Below, piece after piece: positions 40,100-48,269 of a DNA stretch of 64,000 nucleotides (position 1 is the stretch's first letter; each line of letters opens with the position of its first letter). The stretch lies in assembly GCF_022012445.1 (NCBI RefSeq), contig NZ_JAKLTS010000004.1, forward strand, positions 62,001-126,000. The letters are read 5' to 3'. The translations under genes were made by a program, and so were the position numbers. This DNA is from Massilia sp. TS11 (GTDB taxonomy: Bacteria; Pseudomonadota; Gammaproteobacteria; Burkholderiales; Burkholderiaceae_D). Below the pieces are notes generated by a model. The model was given only the letters and a program-made list of their open reading frames with translations, was not told where the DNA came from and searched no databases.

Positions 40100-42309
40100 T
40101 TTCGGTGCGCGGCCTGTGCGAATTCGCGGCAAAACACGGCGACCTCGATACCCGCTTTACCCCGTCACCCACTGGTCAGGAAGGCATGGCGGGGCATGCC
40201 GAAGTCCAGGCACGCCGTGCACCGGGCTGCGAATGCGAGGTCAAACTGCAGGCCGCATTTGGCCCGCTGCTGGTGCGCGGCAGGGCCGATGCTTATGACC
40301 CTTCCCGCAATCTGCTGGAAGAAATCAAAACCCATCGCAGTGAATTGAGCACGCTGCCCGAGAATCAGCGCGCGCTGCACTGGGCGCAAGCGCGCGTATA
40401 TGGGCATATGCTGTGCCTCGAACGCGGCTTAAAGCAAATTGAGCTCGCCATCGTGTATTTCGATATCGGCAGCCGCCAGGAAACCGCCGTGACGGAGACG
40501 CGCAGCGCCGAAGAACTGGCCGATTTTTTTACTTCGCTCTGTACGCGCTTCTTGGTGTGGGCAGAACAGGAAATGGCGCATCAACAGGCGCGCAATGCGG
40601 CCTTGAATGCGCTCGCCTTCCCATTCGCCCAATTCCGTCCCGGCCAGCGCAAATTCGCCGAGGCCGTGTATGCCAGTTGTCTGAAGCGGCAATCGCTGAT
40701 GGCGCAGGCGCCGACCGGTATCGGCAAAACCTTGGCCTGCCTGTTCCCGAGCCTGAAGGCCATGGGAAAAAGTCTGATCGACCGTAGCTTCTATCTCGCT
40801 GCAAAAACCTCGGGGCGGCAATTGGCGCTCGATGCCTTACATCGCGCCTTGCCAAAGCAGCCGGTGCGCGTGCTGGAATTGGTTGCGCGCGATAAGGCCT
40901 GCGTTCATCCGGACAAAACCTGCCACGGCGAGTCCTGCCCGCTCGCCAAAGGCTTTTATGATCGCCTGCCCGCCGCACGTACCGAAGCCGCGCAGCAGAG
41001 CATGCTCGATCAGGACTGCATCGCGACCATCGCGCAGCGCCATTCGGTATGCCCCTATTACCTGTCGAGCGAAATGGCACGCTGGGCCGATGTGATCATC
41101 GGCGATTACAACTACTACTTCGACTATGGCGGCATGCTGTATGGCCTGACGCTGGAAAACCAATGGCAAGTGCAGGTATTGGTCGATGAAGCGCACAATC
41201 TGCTGCCGCGTGCACGCGCCATGTATTCTGCCGCGCTGCGCAAAGGCGCGCTGGCCGGGGCGCGCAAATTGGCGCCCGCGCCAATCAAGAAGCGTCTTTC
41301 AGCCATCAATCGCTTTTGGCGGCAGGCGCCGCAGGACGACTATGTGGTGCTGCAGGAGGTACCGAAAGACCTGATCGCCGATGTGCAGAGTCTCATTTCA
41401 AGCGTCACCGAAACGCTGGCGCAAGCCCCGCTGGCACTCGATTCCGCCATGCTCGATGTCTATTTCGATGCCATCCAATTCGCGCGTCTCGCCGAGGAAT
41501 TTGGCCCCCACGCCATTTGCGATATCAGCGATGGCGAGACTATCTGCATCCGCAATATTGTCCCGGCGCCCTATCTGAAGCCACGGCTTTCGGCTGCGCG
41601 GTCGGCCGTTTTGTTTTCGGCCACGCTCAGTCCCTGGCATTTTGTCAGCGACAGTCTCGGTATGCCTGAAACGGCAGGCTGCATCGATATTCCGTCACCG
41701 TTCAACAGCGGCCAGCTTGAAGTGCAATTGGCTGCGCATATTTCGACCCGTTACAAGGAGCGGCAGGCCAGCGTGCCTGCCATTGTGGCGCTGATGGCCA
41801 ATGGCTATCGGGCGCAGCCCGGCAATTATCTGGCCTTTTTCAGCAGCTTTGATTATCTGGAGCAGGTCTACCTGGCATTCCAGAACGCGCACCCGGACAT
41901 CCCCGTCTTTCGGCAGACGCGCGCCATGCCGGAGGCGGAGCGCGCCGCCTTTGTCGGCCGCTTTCAGCCGGATGCCCGGGGGATTGGCTTTGCGGTACTC
42001 GGCGGCGCCTTCAGCGAGGGTATTGATCTACCAGGCGCGCGCCTGATTGGCGCATGGATTGCCAGTCTGGGTCTGCCGCAATTTAATCCGGTGAATGAGC
42101 AATTCCGCCAACGCATGGACGCCCTGTTTGGCGCCGGTTACGACTACACCTATCTCTATCCGGGCCTGCAAAAAGTGGTGCAAGCAGCCGGGCGCGTAAT
42201 TCGCAGTGAAGGCGATCGCGGCATGGTCTGCCTGATCGATGACCGTTTCGCCCAGCCGGATGTGCGCGCCCTACTCCCCCAATGGTGGCAGCCACGCCTT
42301 ATTGAATGA
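40081..42309 (+). CDS. XPD/DinG-type iron-sulfur DNA helicase with N-terminal RecB-like nuclease segment
   Basis: A 742-residue superfamily 2 helicase. Walker A is APTGIGKTLACLF (about residue 225) and motif II is DEAHNLL, so it is of the DEAH/Rad3 class. Four cysteines between them (CVHPDKTCHGESCP and later DQDC/HSVCPYY) suit a 4Fe-4S cluster as in XPD and DinG. The C-terminal motif VVQAAGRVIRSEGDRG is motif VI. Residues about 50-150 carry GRADAYDPSRNLLEEIKTHRS and QRALHWAQARVYGHML, the Asp, Glu-x-Lys and Gln-x3-Tyr pattern of RecB/Cas4-type nucleases. The start at 40081 (MAEPYLISVRG) is inside the nuclease gene, so the two are coupled and SOS-controlled together. Confidence 0.9.
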   Translation: MAEPYLISVRGLCEFAAKHGDLDTRFTPSPTGQEGMAGHAEVQARRAPGCECEVKLQAAFGPLLVRGRADAYDPSRNLLEEIKTHRSELSTLPENQRALHWAQARVYGHMLCLERGLKQIELAIVYFDIGSRQETAVTETRSAEELADFFTSLCTRFLVWAEQEMAHQQARNAALNALAFPFAQFRPGQRKFAEAVYASCLKRQSLMAQAPTGIGKTLACLFPSLKAMGKSLIDRSFYLAAKTSGRQLALDALHRALPKQPVRVLELVARDKACVHPDKTCHGESCPLAKGFYDRLPAARTEAAQQSMLDQDCIATIAQRHSVCPYYLSSEMARWADVIIGDYNYYFDYGGMLYGLTLENQWQVQVLVDEAHNLLPRARAMYSAALRKGALAGARKLAPAPIKKRLSAINRFWRQAPQDDYVVLQEVPKDLIADVQSLISSVTETLAQAPLALDSAMLDVYFDAIQFARLAEEFGPHAICDISDGETICIRNIVPAPYLKPRLSAARSAVLFSATLSPWHFVSDSLGMPETAGCIDIPSPFNSGQLEVQLAAHISTRYKERQASVPAIVALMANGYRAQPGNYLAFFSSFDYLEQVYLAFQNAHPDIPVFRQTRAMPEAERAAFVGRFQPDARGIGFAVLGGAFSEGIDLPGARLIGAWIASLGLPQFNPVNEQFRQRMDALFGAGYDYTYLYPGLQKVVQAAGRVIRSEGDRGMVCLIDDRFAQPDVRALLPQWWQPRLIE

Positions 42310-43021
42310 TGGCGCGCAGCTTCTGATAACCGCTGCGGCTGATCGGCAGTTTGGCCCCATCCTTCAAAATGGCTTGATGGCTGTCTTTGGCATACTGCTC
42401 GATGCGCTCCATCGCCTCCAGATTGAGGATGTAGGAGCGATGAACGCGCACAAATCGGGCAGGATCGAGCTGGGTTTCGAGTTCCGACAAGCGCTGGTTC
42501 TTCAGATAGTCCTTGCCTTCGGAACGGATCTGCACATAATCGTCCTGCGCTTCGATATAGCTGATGCGTTCCGCCGGAATGACGTGTACCCGGCTGCCAT
42601 CGCGAATCACAATGCGCTCGAGACTCTTATGCGCGTTCGCTTCTTGCGCCAGTGCCTGGACATTGACCGGCGCAATCCGCTCGCGCGCCTGTTGCAGGGC
42701 CGCCTGAAAGCGCTGTTCGCTAAATGGCTTGAGCAAATAGTCGATCGCGTGGATGTCAAAGGCCTTCAGCGCATACTGATCGTAAGCCGTGACAAAAATA
42801 TAGCGCGTGCGGTTGCCGGCCAATTCTGCCACTTCAAAGCCATCGAGCTTAGGCATCTGGATATCAAGAAAAACCAGATCGGGCTCCAGTTCGGTGATCG
42901 CCTTAACGGCCTCGAAGCCATTGGCGCATTCCGCCAGAATGTCGATATCCGGCTGCTTGCGCAGGAATTCGCGCACGACCATGCGCGCCAACTCTTCGTC
43001 ATCAACGATGATTACCCGCAT
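42299..43021 (-). CDS. LytTR-family response regulator (AlgR/LytR-like)
   Basis: A 240-residue regulator: receiver domain at 1-120 with IIVDDEELA, phospho-acceptor Asp53 in FLDIQMPKLDG and lysine in YLLKPFSEQ, then a LytTR DNA-binding domain (about 140-240; RIVIRDGSRVHVIPAERISYIEAQDDYVQI, VRVHRSYILNLEAM). LytTR proteins bind imperfect direct repeats. The gene overlaps the histidine kinase gene by 20 bases and ends the four-gene minus-strand operon. Its 3' end overlaps the convergent helicase gene by 11 bases. Targets are unknown; the linked LiaF-like genes point to envelope stress. Confidence 0.93.
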   Translation of the reverse strand: MRVIIVDDEELARMVVREFLRKQPDIDILAECANGFEAVKAITELEPDLVFLDIQMPKLDGFEVAELAGNRTRYIFVTAYDQYALKAFDIHAIDYLLKPFSEQRFQAALQQARERIAPVNVQALAQEANAHKSLERIVIRDGSRVHVIPAERISYIEAQDDYVQIRSEGKDYLKNQRLSELETQLDPARFVRVHRSYILNLEAMERIEQYAKDSHQAILKDGAKLPISRSGYQKLRAIIQ

Positions 43022-44093
43022 GGGCGTCCTCTCCCTCCAAAACCGGCACAGTCAATTCGACCCGGAATACCTGATCCTGCGCGCCCCAGAATACGCTCGC
43101 TTCGGTGCCGTATTCGGTCTGCAGGCGTTGACGCACATTGGCAAGGCCAATGCCATTCCCCGGTGCGGCGCTTGCGCCATCGGGGTCGATCTCGTTTTCC
43201 ACGGCCATGCGCAACAGGCTGCCCTGACGCGCGATACGAATGCGGATACAACCGCCCGCCGTCATCTGGCCAATGCCGTGTTTGACCGCGTTTTCGACCA
43301 GCGGCTGCAAAATCATCGGCGGCACCAGGCAGGCCAGCGCCGCTTCTTCCACCTCGTTCTGCACTTGCAGGCGGCTGCCAAAACGCACCTGTTCAATCGC
43401 CAGAAAATGGCCAATCAGGCGCATTTCCGTATCGATGCTCACCTTTTTATGGGCATCCAGACGCAAGCTCATACGGAAAAAATCCGATAGCTGCAAAGTC
43501 ATCTCACGGGCGCGGGCGGCGTCGAACGCAGTCAGCGCGCTGATGGAATTGAGGCTATTGAAAAGGAAATGCGGATCGATCTGGGTGCGCAGCATGCGCA
43601 ATTCGGCATCCTGGGCCATCAGGCGGGATTCGAATTCCCGCCTTTCGGCCTGGCGCGCCCGCTCGAATTCACGCACCAGATAATGGGCGAGGCCAGTCAG
43701 GCCATACAAGGCCATGCCCAGACCGAATACCAGCCCGCGCAGAAAAGGCGTCCATTCAAGCCCTGCCCACTCCACGCCGAAGGATTGCAGCAAAGCGTTC
43801 CAGGCGAGGCAAATGCCGCCCCAGATACTGGCGGCCACGATCGCCGCCAGCACAAATACACCGATGATCTGCCAGGCGCTGCGCTCACCGAGCGGATAGG
43901 CGCGGCACAAATAGAAAGCCGAAAACCCGGCACCGAAAGCGAAGATTTCGGTGACCGGGACGGCAAACACCAGTGCGTTCGTCCACGCGGCATTGGTTGA
44001 GGCCACGATCAGGCCCGCCAGCGACATGCCTGTCAATAGCCAGACCAGCAGATACAGCGCAGCACCGCGCCGCGAGGACATCAGCCCATTCAT
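43002..44093 (-). CDS. LytS/AlgZ-type sensor histidine kinase
   Basis: A 363-residue kinase with about four N-terminal membrane spans (LYLLVWLLTGMSLAGLIVAS, ALVFAVPVTEIFAFGAGFSAFYL, IIGVFVLAAIVAASIWGGICLAW, and one near residue 125). The His_kinase domain has IDPHFLFNSLNSISAL with the phospho-His, then an ATP-binding region (PPMILQPLVENAVKHGIG, GNGIGLANVRQRLQTEYG). It has no periplasmic sensor domain of note, so it probably senses within the membrane or through the LiaF-like proteins. It is translationally coupled to the gene before (ATG at 44093 shared with that gene's stop) and to the LytTR regulator after. Confidence 0.92.
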   Translation of the reverse strand: MNGLMSSRRGAALYLLVWLLTGMSLAGLIVASTNAAWTNALVFAVPVTEIFAFGAGFSAFYLCRAYPLGERSAWQIIGVFVLAAIVAASIWGGICLAWNALLQSFGVEWAGLEWTPFLRGLVFGLGMALYGLTGLAHYLVREFERARQAERREFESRLMAQDAELRMLRTQIDPHFLFNSLNSISALTAFDAARAREMTLQLSDFFRMSLRLDAHKKVSIDTEMRLIGHFLAIEQVRFGSRLQVQNEVEEAALACLVPPMILQPLVENAVKHGIGQMTAGGCIRIRIARQGSLLRMAVENEIDPDGASAAPGNGIGLANVRQRLQTEYGTEASVFWGAQDQVFRVELTVPVLEGEDAHAGNHR

Positions 44094-44806
44094 CAGTTGC
44101 GCACTTCCACACCACCCATGATGGCGTAACCCTGAATGACGAGGCGTTTGGATTGATTCGGCGGCGTTGCGGTCTTTTCGTCAAAGCCGCCCAGAATCGG
44201 GGTGCCATTCATCACCAGCGTCCAATCGGGCGGAATACGCAGCGAGATACCGCCGCAGACGGCAAACACATTGATCACCGCTTCGCTTTCAATCGAGGCA
44301 TTGCGCAGGTCGATATCGCAGCCGCCCATAATCGCGGTCAGCTCGCCGCCTTTGAATTGCTGCGACAGAATGCGGCGCTTGAACCCACCGAGAATGGCCG
44401 TAGCTTCGACCGTGTCGCTATCGCGCTCAGGGGCCGGGGCAAGGCCATCGGCACCCTGCTCGATATTGCGGCGATTGAGCATGGCACGCGCGACCACCGA
44501 AATGCCGAGCAAAATCATCACCACCGGCCACAGCGTATGCCAGCCCAGGTAATAGAAGCCAAGACGATTGAGCGTCATGATCACGCCGATCAGCACCAGC
44601 ATCCCGCCCAGGAACAAACCGCCGGGGGTGCGCGTATCGTAAATCTTCAGCAGACCAAACAGAATGAACACGGTCGGCCAGAAGGACAACACGTGACGCA
44701 CATTCAGAATGTCGAGGTTATCGAGCAGGAACAGCAGGCCAAAGCCGATCGCGAAAATGCCGAGGACGACCTGGCCCGGAAGAGATTTCTGAAAATCGTG
44801 TTTCAT
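44093..44806 (-). CDS. LiaF-like membrane protein
   Basis: A 237-residue protein: four N-terminal membrane spans (VVLGIFAIGFGLLFLLDNL, VLSFWPTVFILFGLLKIY, GLFLGGMLVLIGVIMTL, LWPVVMILLGISVVARAML) and a soluble C-terminal domain of short beta repeats (ATAILGGFKRRI, LTAIMGGCDIDLRNASI, INVFAVCGGISLRIP, GYAIMGGVEVRN). This repeat pattern is that of LiaF/DUF2154 proteins, which inhibit a linked histidine kinase in Firmicutes until the envelope is damaged. It lies directly before the LytS-type kinase gene and shares a stop/start overlap with it. Function as a negative regulator of that kinase is inference. Confidence 0.85.
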   Translation of the reverse strand: MKHDFQKSLPGQVVLGIFAIGFGLLFLLDNLDILNVRHVLSFWPTVFILFGLLKIYDTRTPGGLFLGGMLVLIGVIMTLNRLGFYYLGWHTLWPVVMILLGISVVARAMLNRRNIEQGADGLAPAPERDSDTVEATAILGGFKRRILSQQFKGGELTAIMGGCDIDLRNASIESEAVINVFAVCGGISLRIPPDWTLVMNGTPILGGFDEKTATPPNQSKRLVIQGYAIMGGVEVRN

Positions 44807-44812
44807 CGCACA

Positions 44813-45157
44813 TTACTCCTTGCCGCGTTGTTTGAGGATCGCTTCCACAATCATCACGATGCCGCCGAAAACGACCACCAGCGGCCAGCTATTGTGGAAG
44901 TTGAAATCGAACCAGCCTTCGAAATTGGCGAAGACCCAGAGGCCCATGAAAATCATCCACAGGCCGCCGATCAGGACCTTCACCTGGGTGTAGTCGAACA
45001 GGCGGTTAATGCCAAAAACGACCAGCAGCAGCGGCGAATAATGCCACAGGTCTCGCATATCGAACATGTCGAGGCGGTCGAACAAAAAGGCTGCGCCAAT
45101 GGCGATCAGGATCAGACCCCAAAGCAATTGGCCGCGCCAGCTATACCCGTCTTTCAT
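44813..45157 (-). CDS. Small DUF5668/LiaF N-terminal-like membrane protein
   Basis: A 114-residue, nearly all-membrane protein of four spans (GQLLWGLILIAIGAAFLFDRL, LWHYSPLLLVVFGINRLF, VLIGGLWMIFMGLWVFANF, SWPLVVVFGGIVMIVEAIL). It resembles the membrane half of the LiaF-like protein encoded next, without the soluble half. The start at 45157 (MKDGYSWRGQ) is backed by AAGGAGAG; the longer frame lacks support. It is the first gene of the operon, six bases before the next gene. Its role may be to form a sensing complex with the LiaF-like protein and kinase. Confidence 0.83.
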   Translation of the reverse strand: MKDGYSWRGQLLWGLILIAIGAAFLFDRLDMFDMRDLWHYSPLLLVVFGINRLFDYTQVKVLIGGLWMIFMGLWVFANFEGWFDFNFHNSWPLVVVFGGIVMIVEAILKQRGKE

Positions 45158-45283
45158 CGTTCTCTCCTTGGGTGGAAAATTGGTATGGATGAAAGATAAA
45201 GGAAGCCCTTCCACTGCAAAAGCGGAATTCGGCGGACGGCGGTTGCGGGTCGGTGAATGGCGCGAAATTCGGCCAATGGCGGC

Positions 45284-45895
45284 TTACCAGCCCTTGTCCA
45301 CCTGCCAGGCCAGCACCAGCATCGTGCTGCCGGTCAGGGCGTCGATGCATTTCCAGGCGAGCGGACGCTGGAATAGAGGCGCGAGCTGCCGGGCGCCCAG
45401 CGCCAGCGCACTGAACCACAGTGCCGAAGCGCTCATCGCCCCGAGGGCGAAGGCCGGCCGGGCCGGCGCGGGGAAGCCACCGCCGATGGCGCCGATCAGC
45501 ACCACCGTGTCCAGATAGACGTGCGGGTTCAGCAGGGACATGGCGAGCACGGTCAGCAAGGCTGCACGCGCCGTCAGCGGCCGGTCGGCCCCGGCCGCCA
45601 GACTGTGCGATTGCCATACGGCGCGCCAGCTGCGCACGCCATACCAGAACAGAAAGCCGGCCCCGCCCCAGCGCGCCCCTTGCAGCAGCAGCGGCGAGGA
45701 CTGGATCAGCAGCCCCATCCCGGCAACGCCTGCCGCGATCAGCAGCATGTCGATCAGCGTGCAGGTGGCGACCGTCAGCGCAATATGCTGGCGGCTCAGC
45801 CCCATGCGGATGACATGCGCGTTCTGGGCGCCGATGGCCATGATGAGGCCGGCAGACAGGCTCAGGCCTTGCAGGTAAGCGGGTAGATAGTCCAT
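45284..45895 (-). CDS. argO: LysE/ArgO-family amino acid exporter
   Basis: A 203-residue LysE-type exporter with six hydrophobic segments. The family signature GLIMAIGAQNAHVIRMGL is near the N-terminus, and LLTVLAMSLLNPHVYLDTVVLIGAIGG in the middle carries the conserved Asn-Pro-His. Such proteins export arginine or lysine. The start at 45895 (MDYLPAYLQG) was chosen over a longer frame without homology. The ArgP-like regulator gene is divergent, 84 bases away, which is the classical argP-argO arrangement and supports arginine/lysine as substrate. Confidence 0.92.
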   Translation of the reverse strand: MDYLPAYLQGLSLSAGLIMAIGAQNAHVIRMGLSRQHIALTVATCTLIDMLLIAAGVAGMGLLIQSSPLLLQGARWGGAGFLFWYGVRSWRAVWQSHSLAAGADRPLTARAALLTVLAMSLLNPHVYLDTVVLIGAIGGGFPAPARPAFALGAMSASALWFSALALGARQLAPLFQRPLAWKCIDALTGSTMLVLAWQVDKGW

Positions 45896-45979
45896 GCGCC
45901 TACTTTGCCCGCCCACGGCCAAAAGATAAACCAAATTTACGTAATTTCAGTTAGAGTTAAATTTGCTTAATTATGGAGC

Positions 45980-46858
45980 ATGGGCATGCTGGACTTCCGC
46001 AAAGGCGAGGCCTTCCTCGCCGTGATCGACAGTGGCAGTTTCGACCAGGCGGCGGCGCAGCTGCATCTGACGCCCTCGGCCGTTTCCCAGCGGGTCAGCC
46101 AGCTTGAGATGGAACTCGGCATGACCCTGGTCGTGCGCGGCAAGCCCTGCCGCGCCACCCAGGACGGCCAGCGTCTGCTCCAATACTTGCGACGCGCCCG
46201 ATTGCTGAGCGAAGAGTTTCAGGCCGACACGCGCGAGCAGCCGCTGCGCCTGGCCCTGGCCGTCAACCACGACACGCTCGCCACCTGGCTGCTGCCCGGC
46301 CTGGCCGATTTTCTCGCACGCGAGCGACTGCTGCTCGATCTCGCCCTCGATGACCAGGACCATACCTATCAGTTGCTGGCCGAAGGCCGGGCGCTGGCCG
46401 CGATTTCAACGGCAGCGGAACCAATGCGCGGCGGCGTCGTCGAAGCATTAGGAAGGATGCGCTACCGGTTACTGGCGGCGCCAGCGTTCGCCCAGCGCTG
46501 GTTCCCCAAGGGTCTCGAGCGGGAGGCCGCACGCCGTGCGCCCTTGCTGGTGTTCGACCGGAAGGACAGCTTGCAGGCGCGTTTTCTGGAGCAGGAGCTT
46601 GGCCTGCCGCCCGGAAGCGTGCCTTGCCATTACATTCCGGCCAGCGAGCCGTTTGCGCGCGCCATCGCGCTCGGTATCGGCTACGGCATGCTGCCAGACC
46701 AGCAGGTCAGCACGCCACTGCACGACCTGGCGCCCGGGCGCTGGATCGATGTGCCTTTGTACTGGCACGCCTGGCGCGTGCAGTCGCCGGCGCTGGAACG
46801 GCTGGCGGCCCAGGTGCGCGCACTGGCGCGGGCGTCCTTATTGCCGCTCGGGGACTAG
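45980..46858 (+). CDS. argP: LysR-family regulator ArgP (IciA-like)
   Basis: A 292-residue LysR-type regulator. The winged helix is at residues 5-65 (FLAVIDSGSFDQAAAQLHLTPSAVSQRVSQLEMELGMTLVVR), and an effector domain follows (LRLALAVNHDTLATWLLPGLADFL...). In relatives, ArgP binds lysine or arginine and controls argO. It is divergent from argO. The start may be the ATG at 45980 or the second ATG two codons later; a GGAG lies just ahead of the first, better spaced for the second. Its 3' end overlaps the convergent pnuC gene by 21 bases. Confidence 0.92.
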   Translation: MGMLDFRKGEAFLAVIDSGSFDQAAAQLHLTPSAVSQRVSQLEMELGMTLVVRGKPCRATQDGQRLLQYLRRARLLSEEFQADTREQPLRLALAVNHDTLATWLLPGLADFLARERLLLDLALDDQDHTYQLLAEGRALAAISTAAEPMRGGVVEALGRMRYRLLAAPAFAQRWFPKGLEREAARRAPLLVFDRKDSLQARFLEQELGLPPGSVPCHYIPASEPFARAIALGIGYGMLPDQQVSTPLHDLAPGRWIDVPLYWHAWRVQSPALERLAAQVRALARASLLPLGD

Positions 46859-47425
46859 TACCGCCGGCGCGTCCACCAGCGCCAGCTTGCGCCACAGCCG
46901 CCACGAATAGATGGCGTAGCAGAAGTAGAAAGCGTACAGGGCCGCCGTCAAATGCAGGCCGCGGCTGAGGTAGAGCGGCACGGCGACGCCGTTGACGGCA
47001 ATCCAGACCAGCCAGTTTTCGAGCTTACGCCGCATCATCAGCAACTGGGCGAAGATGCTGAAAACGAGCACGGCCGAATCGATGAAGGGAGCGTAGGCGT
47101 TGGTAAAGCGATGCAACATCCAGCCGTAGGCGCCGGTGGCCAGGACGCCGATCGGCATCATCCAGGCCACAGTCGGCAGGCGCACGCGCGTCACGGGCAG
47201 GGGTTTGCCTTCGGCCCCGCGCAGCCATTGCCACCAACCCAGACAATTACTCGCGATGAAGAACGCTTGCAGCGCGACGTCGGCATACAGCTGGCTGCCA
47301 TAGAACAAGATCGCAAACAGCAGGCAGCCGACGATGCCGGTCCACCAGCTATGGATGTTATTGCGCCCCGCCAGAATGATGGCGATGGTCATCATCGCGT
47401 TCGCGGCCAGTTCCAGAGTGCTCAT
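46838..47425 (-). CDS. pnuC: Nicotinamide riboside transporter PnuC
   Basis: A 195-residue membrane protein with about seven spans. PnuC features are the Trp-rich block NIHSWWTGIVGCLLFAILFYGSQLYADVALQAFFIASNCLGWWQW and the later ENWLVWIAVNGVAVPLYLSRG followed by YAFYFCYAIYSWRLW. PnuC lets nicotinamide riboside enter by facilitated diffusion for NAD synthesis. The start at 47425 (MSTLELAANA) fits the family; longer readings upstream have no homology. No ribosome-binding site is clear. No NadR kinase gene is next to it, and no NadQ or riboswitch element was recognised upstream. Confidence 0.92.
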   Translation of the reverse strand: MSTLELAANAMMTIAIILAGRNNIHSWWTGIVGCLLFAILFYGSQLYADVALQAFFIASNCLGWWQWLRGAEGKPLPVTRVRLPTVAWMMPIGVLATGAYGWMLHRFTNAYAPFIDSAVLVFSIFAQLLMMRRKLENWLVWIAVNGVAVPLYLSRGLHLTAALYAFYFCYAIYSWRLWRKLALVDAPAVLVPERQ

Positions 47426-47479
47426 AAAAAGCTGTGAATACGAAACGCGCCAGCATAGCATGCGCGCTATCATGCAGGC

Positions 47480-48193
47480 ATGTGTGCCCGCATCGACCAA
47501 AACGAAACCCCACGCCACTACGCCCTCGCCTTCCGTTGGACGGCGTTCACGGACGCCAGCCAGGCGCAGCCGCTGTTCAATGTGTCGCCCGGCACGGCCC
47601 GCCCAGTCCTGCATGTGGCTGATGGCGAGCAGCGCATCGACGACCTGTTCTGGGGTTACCGCCCGGCCTGGGCCATGGACAAGATTCCGGTCGCGGCCAA
47701 TGCCCGGCTCGAGAAGCTCAATCAGCGCTATTGGGCTCCGCTGTTCGCACATGGCCGGGTGATCGTTCCCGCCGATGGCTGGTACGAGTGGACGGGCGGC
47801 CCGAAGGATAAGCAGCCCTGGCATATCCATCTGAAATCGCGCCAGCCGCTTTTCCTGGCGGGGATTGCCTCAGTCGGCCCGGCTGGCGAACATCCTGCCG
47901 AGTCCGGTTTCGTGATCATCACTTACGGGGCCGAGGGCAGCCTGGTCGACCTGCACAGCCGCCGGCCGCTCGTGTTCGACGCGGACAGCGCTGCCCTGTG
48001 GCTCGATCCGCATCTGTCCCACGCCCAGGCGGATACCCTCGCGCATGAAGCCTCGCTGCAGGCGGAACTGTTTGACTGGTATCCGGTCGACAAGGCCTTG
48101 GGCAATGTCCGCAATCAGGGCGCCCAGCTGGCGCGTCCGGTGAGCCAGCAATCCTCCCCAGCGCCGGTGCAGGCCGGATTCGATTTCGGCTGA
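47480..48193 (+). CDS. HMCES/YedK-family abasic-site processing protein (SRAP domain)
   Basis: A 237-residue SRAP (DUF159) protein. The catalytic Cys2 is exposed once Met1 is removed (MCARI). Other active-site residues are visible: Asn74 in VAANARLEKL, Glu103 in PADGWYEW and His159 in VDLHSRRP. The family forms a thiazolidine crosslink to abasic sites in single-stranded DNA and shields them during replication. The start MCAR differs from the common MCGR, and NARLEKL from the common NARxET, so it belongs to a divergent branch. No LexA box was seen in the 54 bases before it. It is divergent from pnuC. Confidence 0.9.
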   Translation: MCARIDQNETPRHYALAFRWTAFTDASQAQPLFNVSPGTARPVLHVADGEQRIDDLFWGYRPAWAMDKIPVAANARLEKLNQRYWAPLFAHGRVIVPADGWYEWTGGPKDKQPWHIHLKSRQPLFLAGIASVGPAGEHPAESGFVIITYGAEGSLVDLHSRRPLVFDADSAALWLDPHLSHAQADTLAHEASLQAELFDWYPVDKALGNVRNQGAQLARPVSQQSSPAPVQAGFDFG

Positions 48194-48269
48194 TCATTCC
48201 TTTCGCGTAAGCACGAGAAGTGATAAGCTCAATGCAACACATTTTGTTGCTATTGCAATTTTCTCAAAA

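Noticed and set aside
47426-47479. Possible LexA box before the HMCES/YedK-like gene
   Set aside because: No CTGT-N8-ACAG or close match was found; only a short ATAGC/GCTAT inverted repeat is present.
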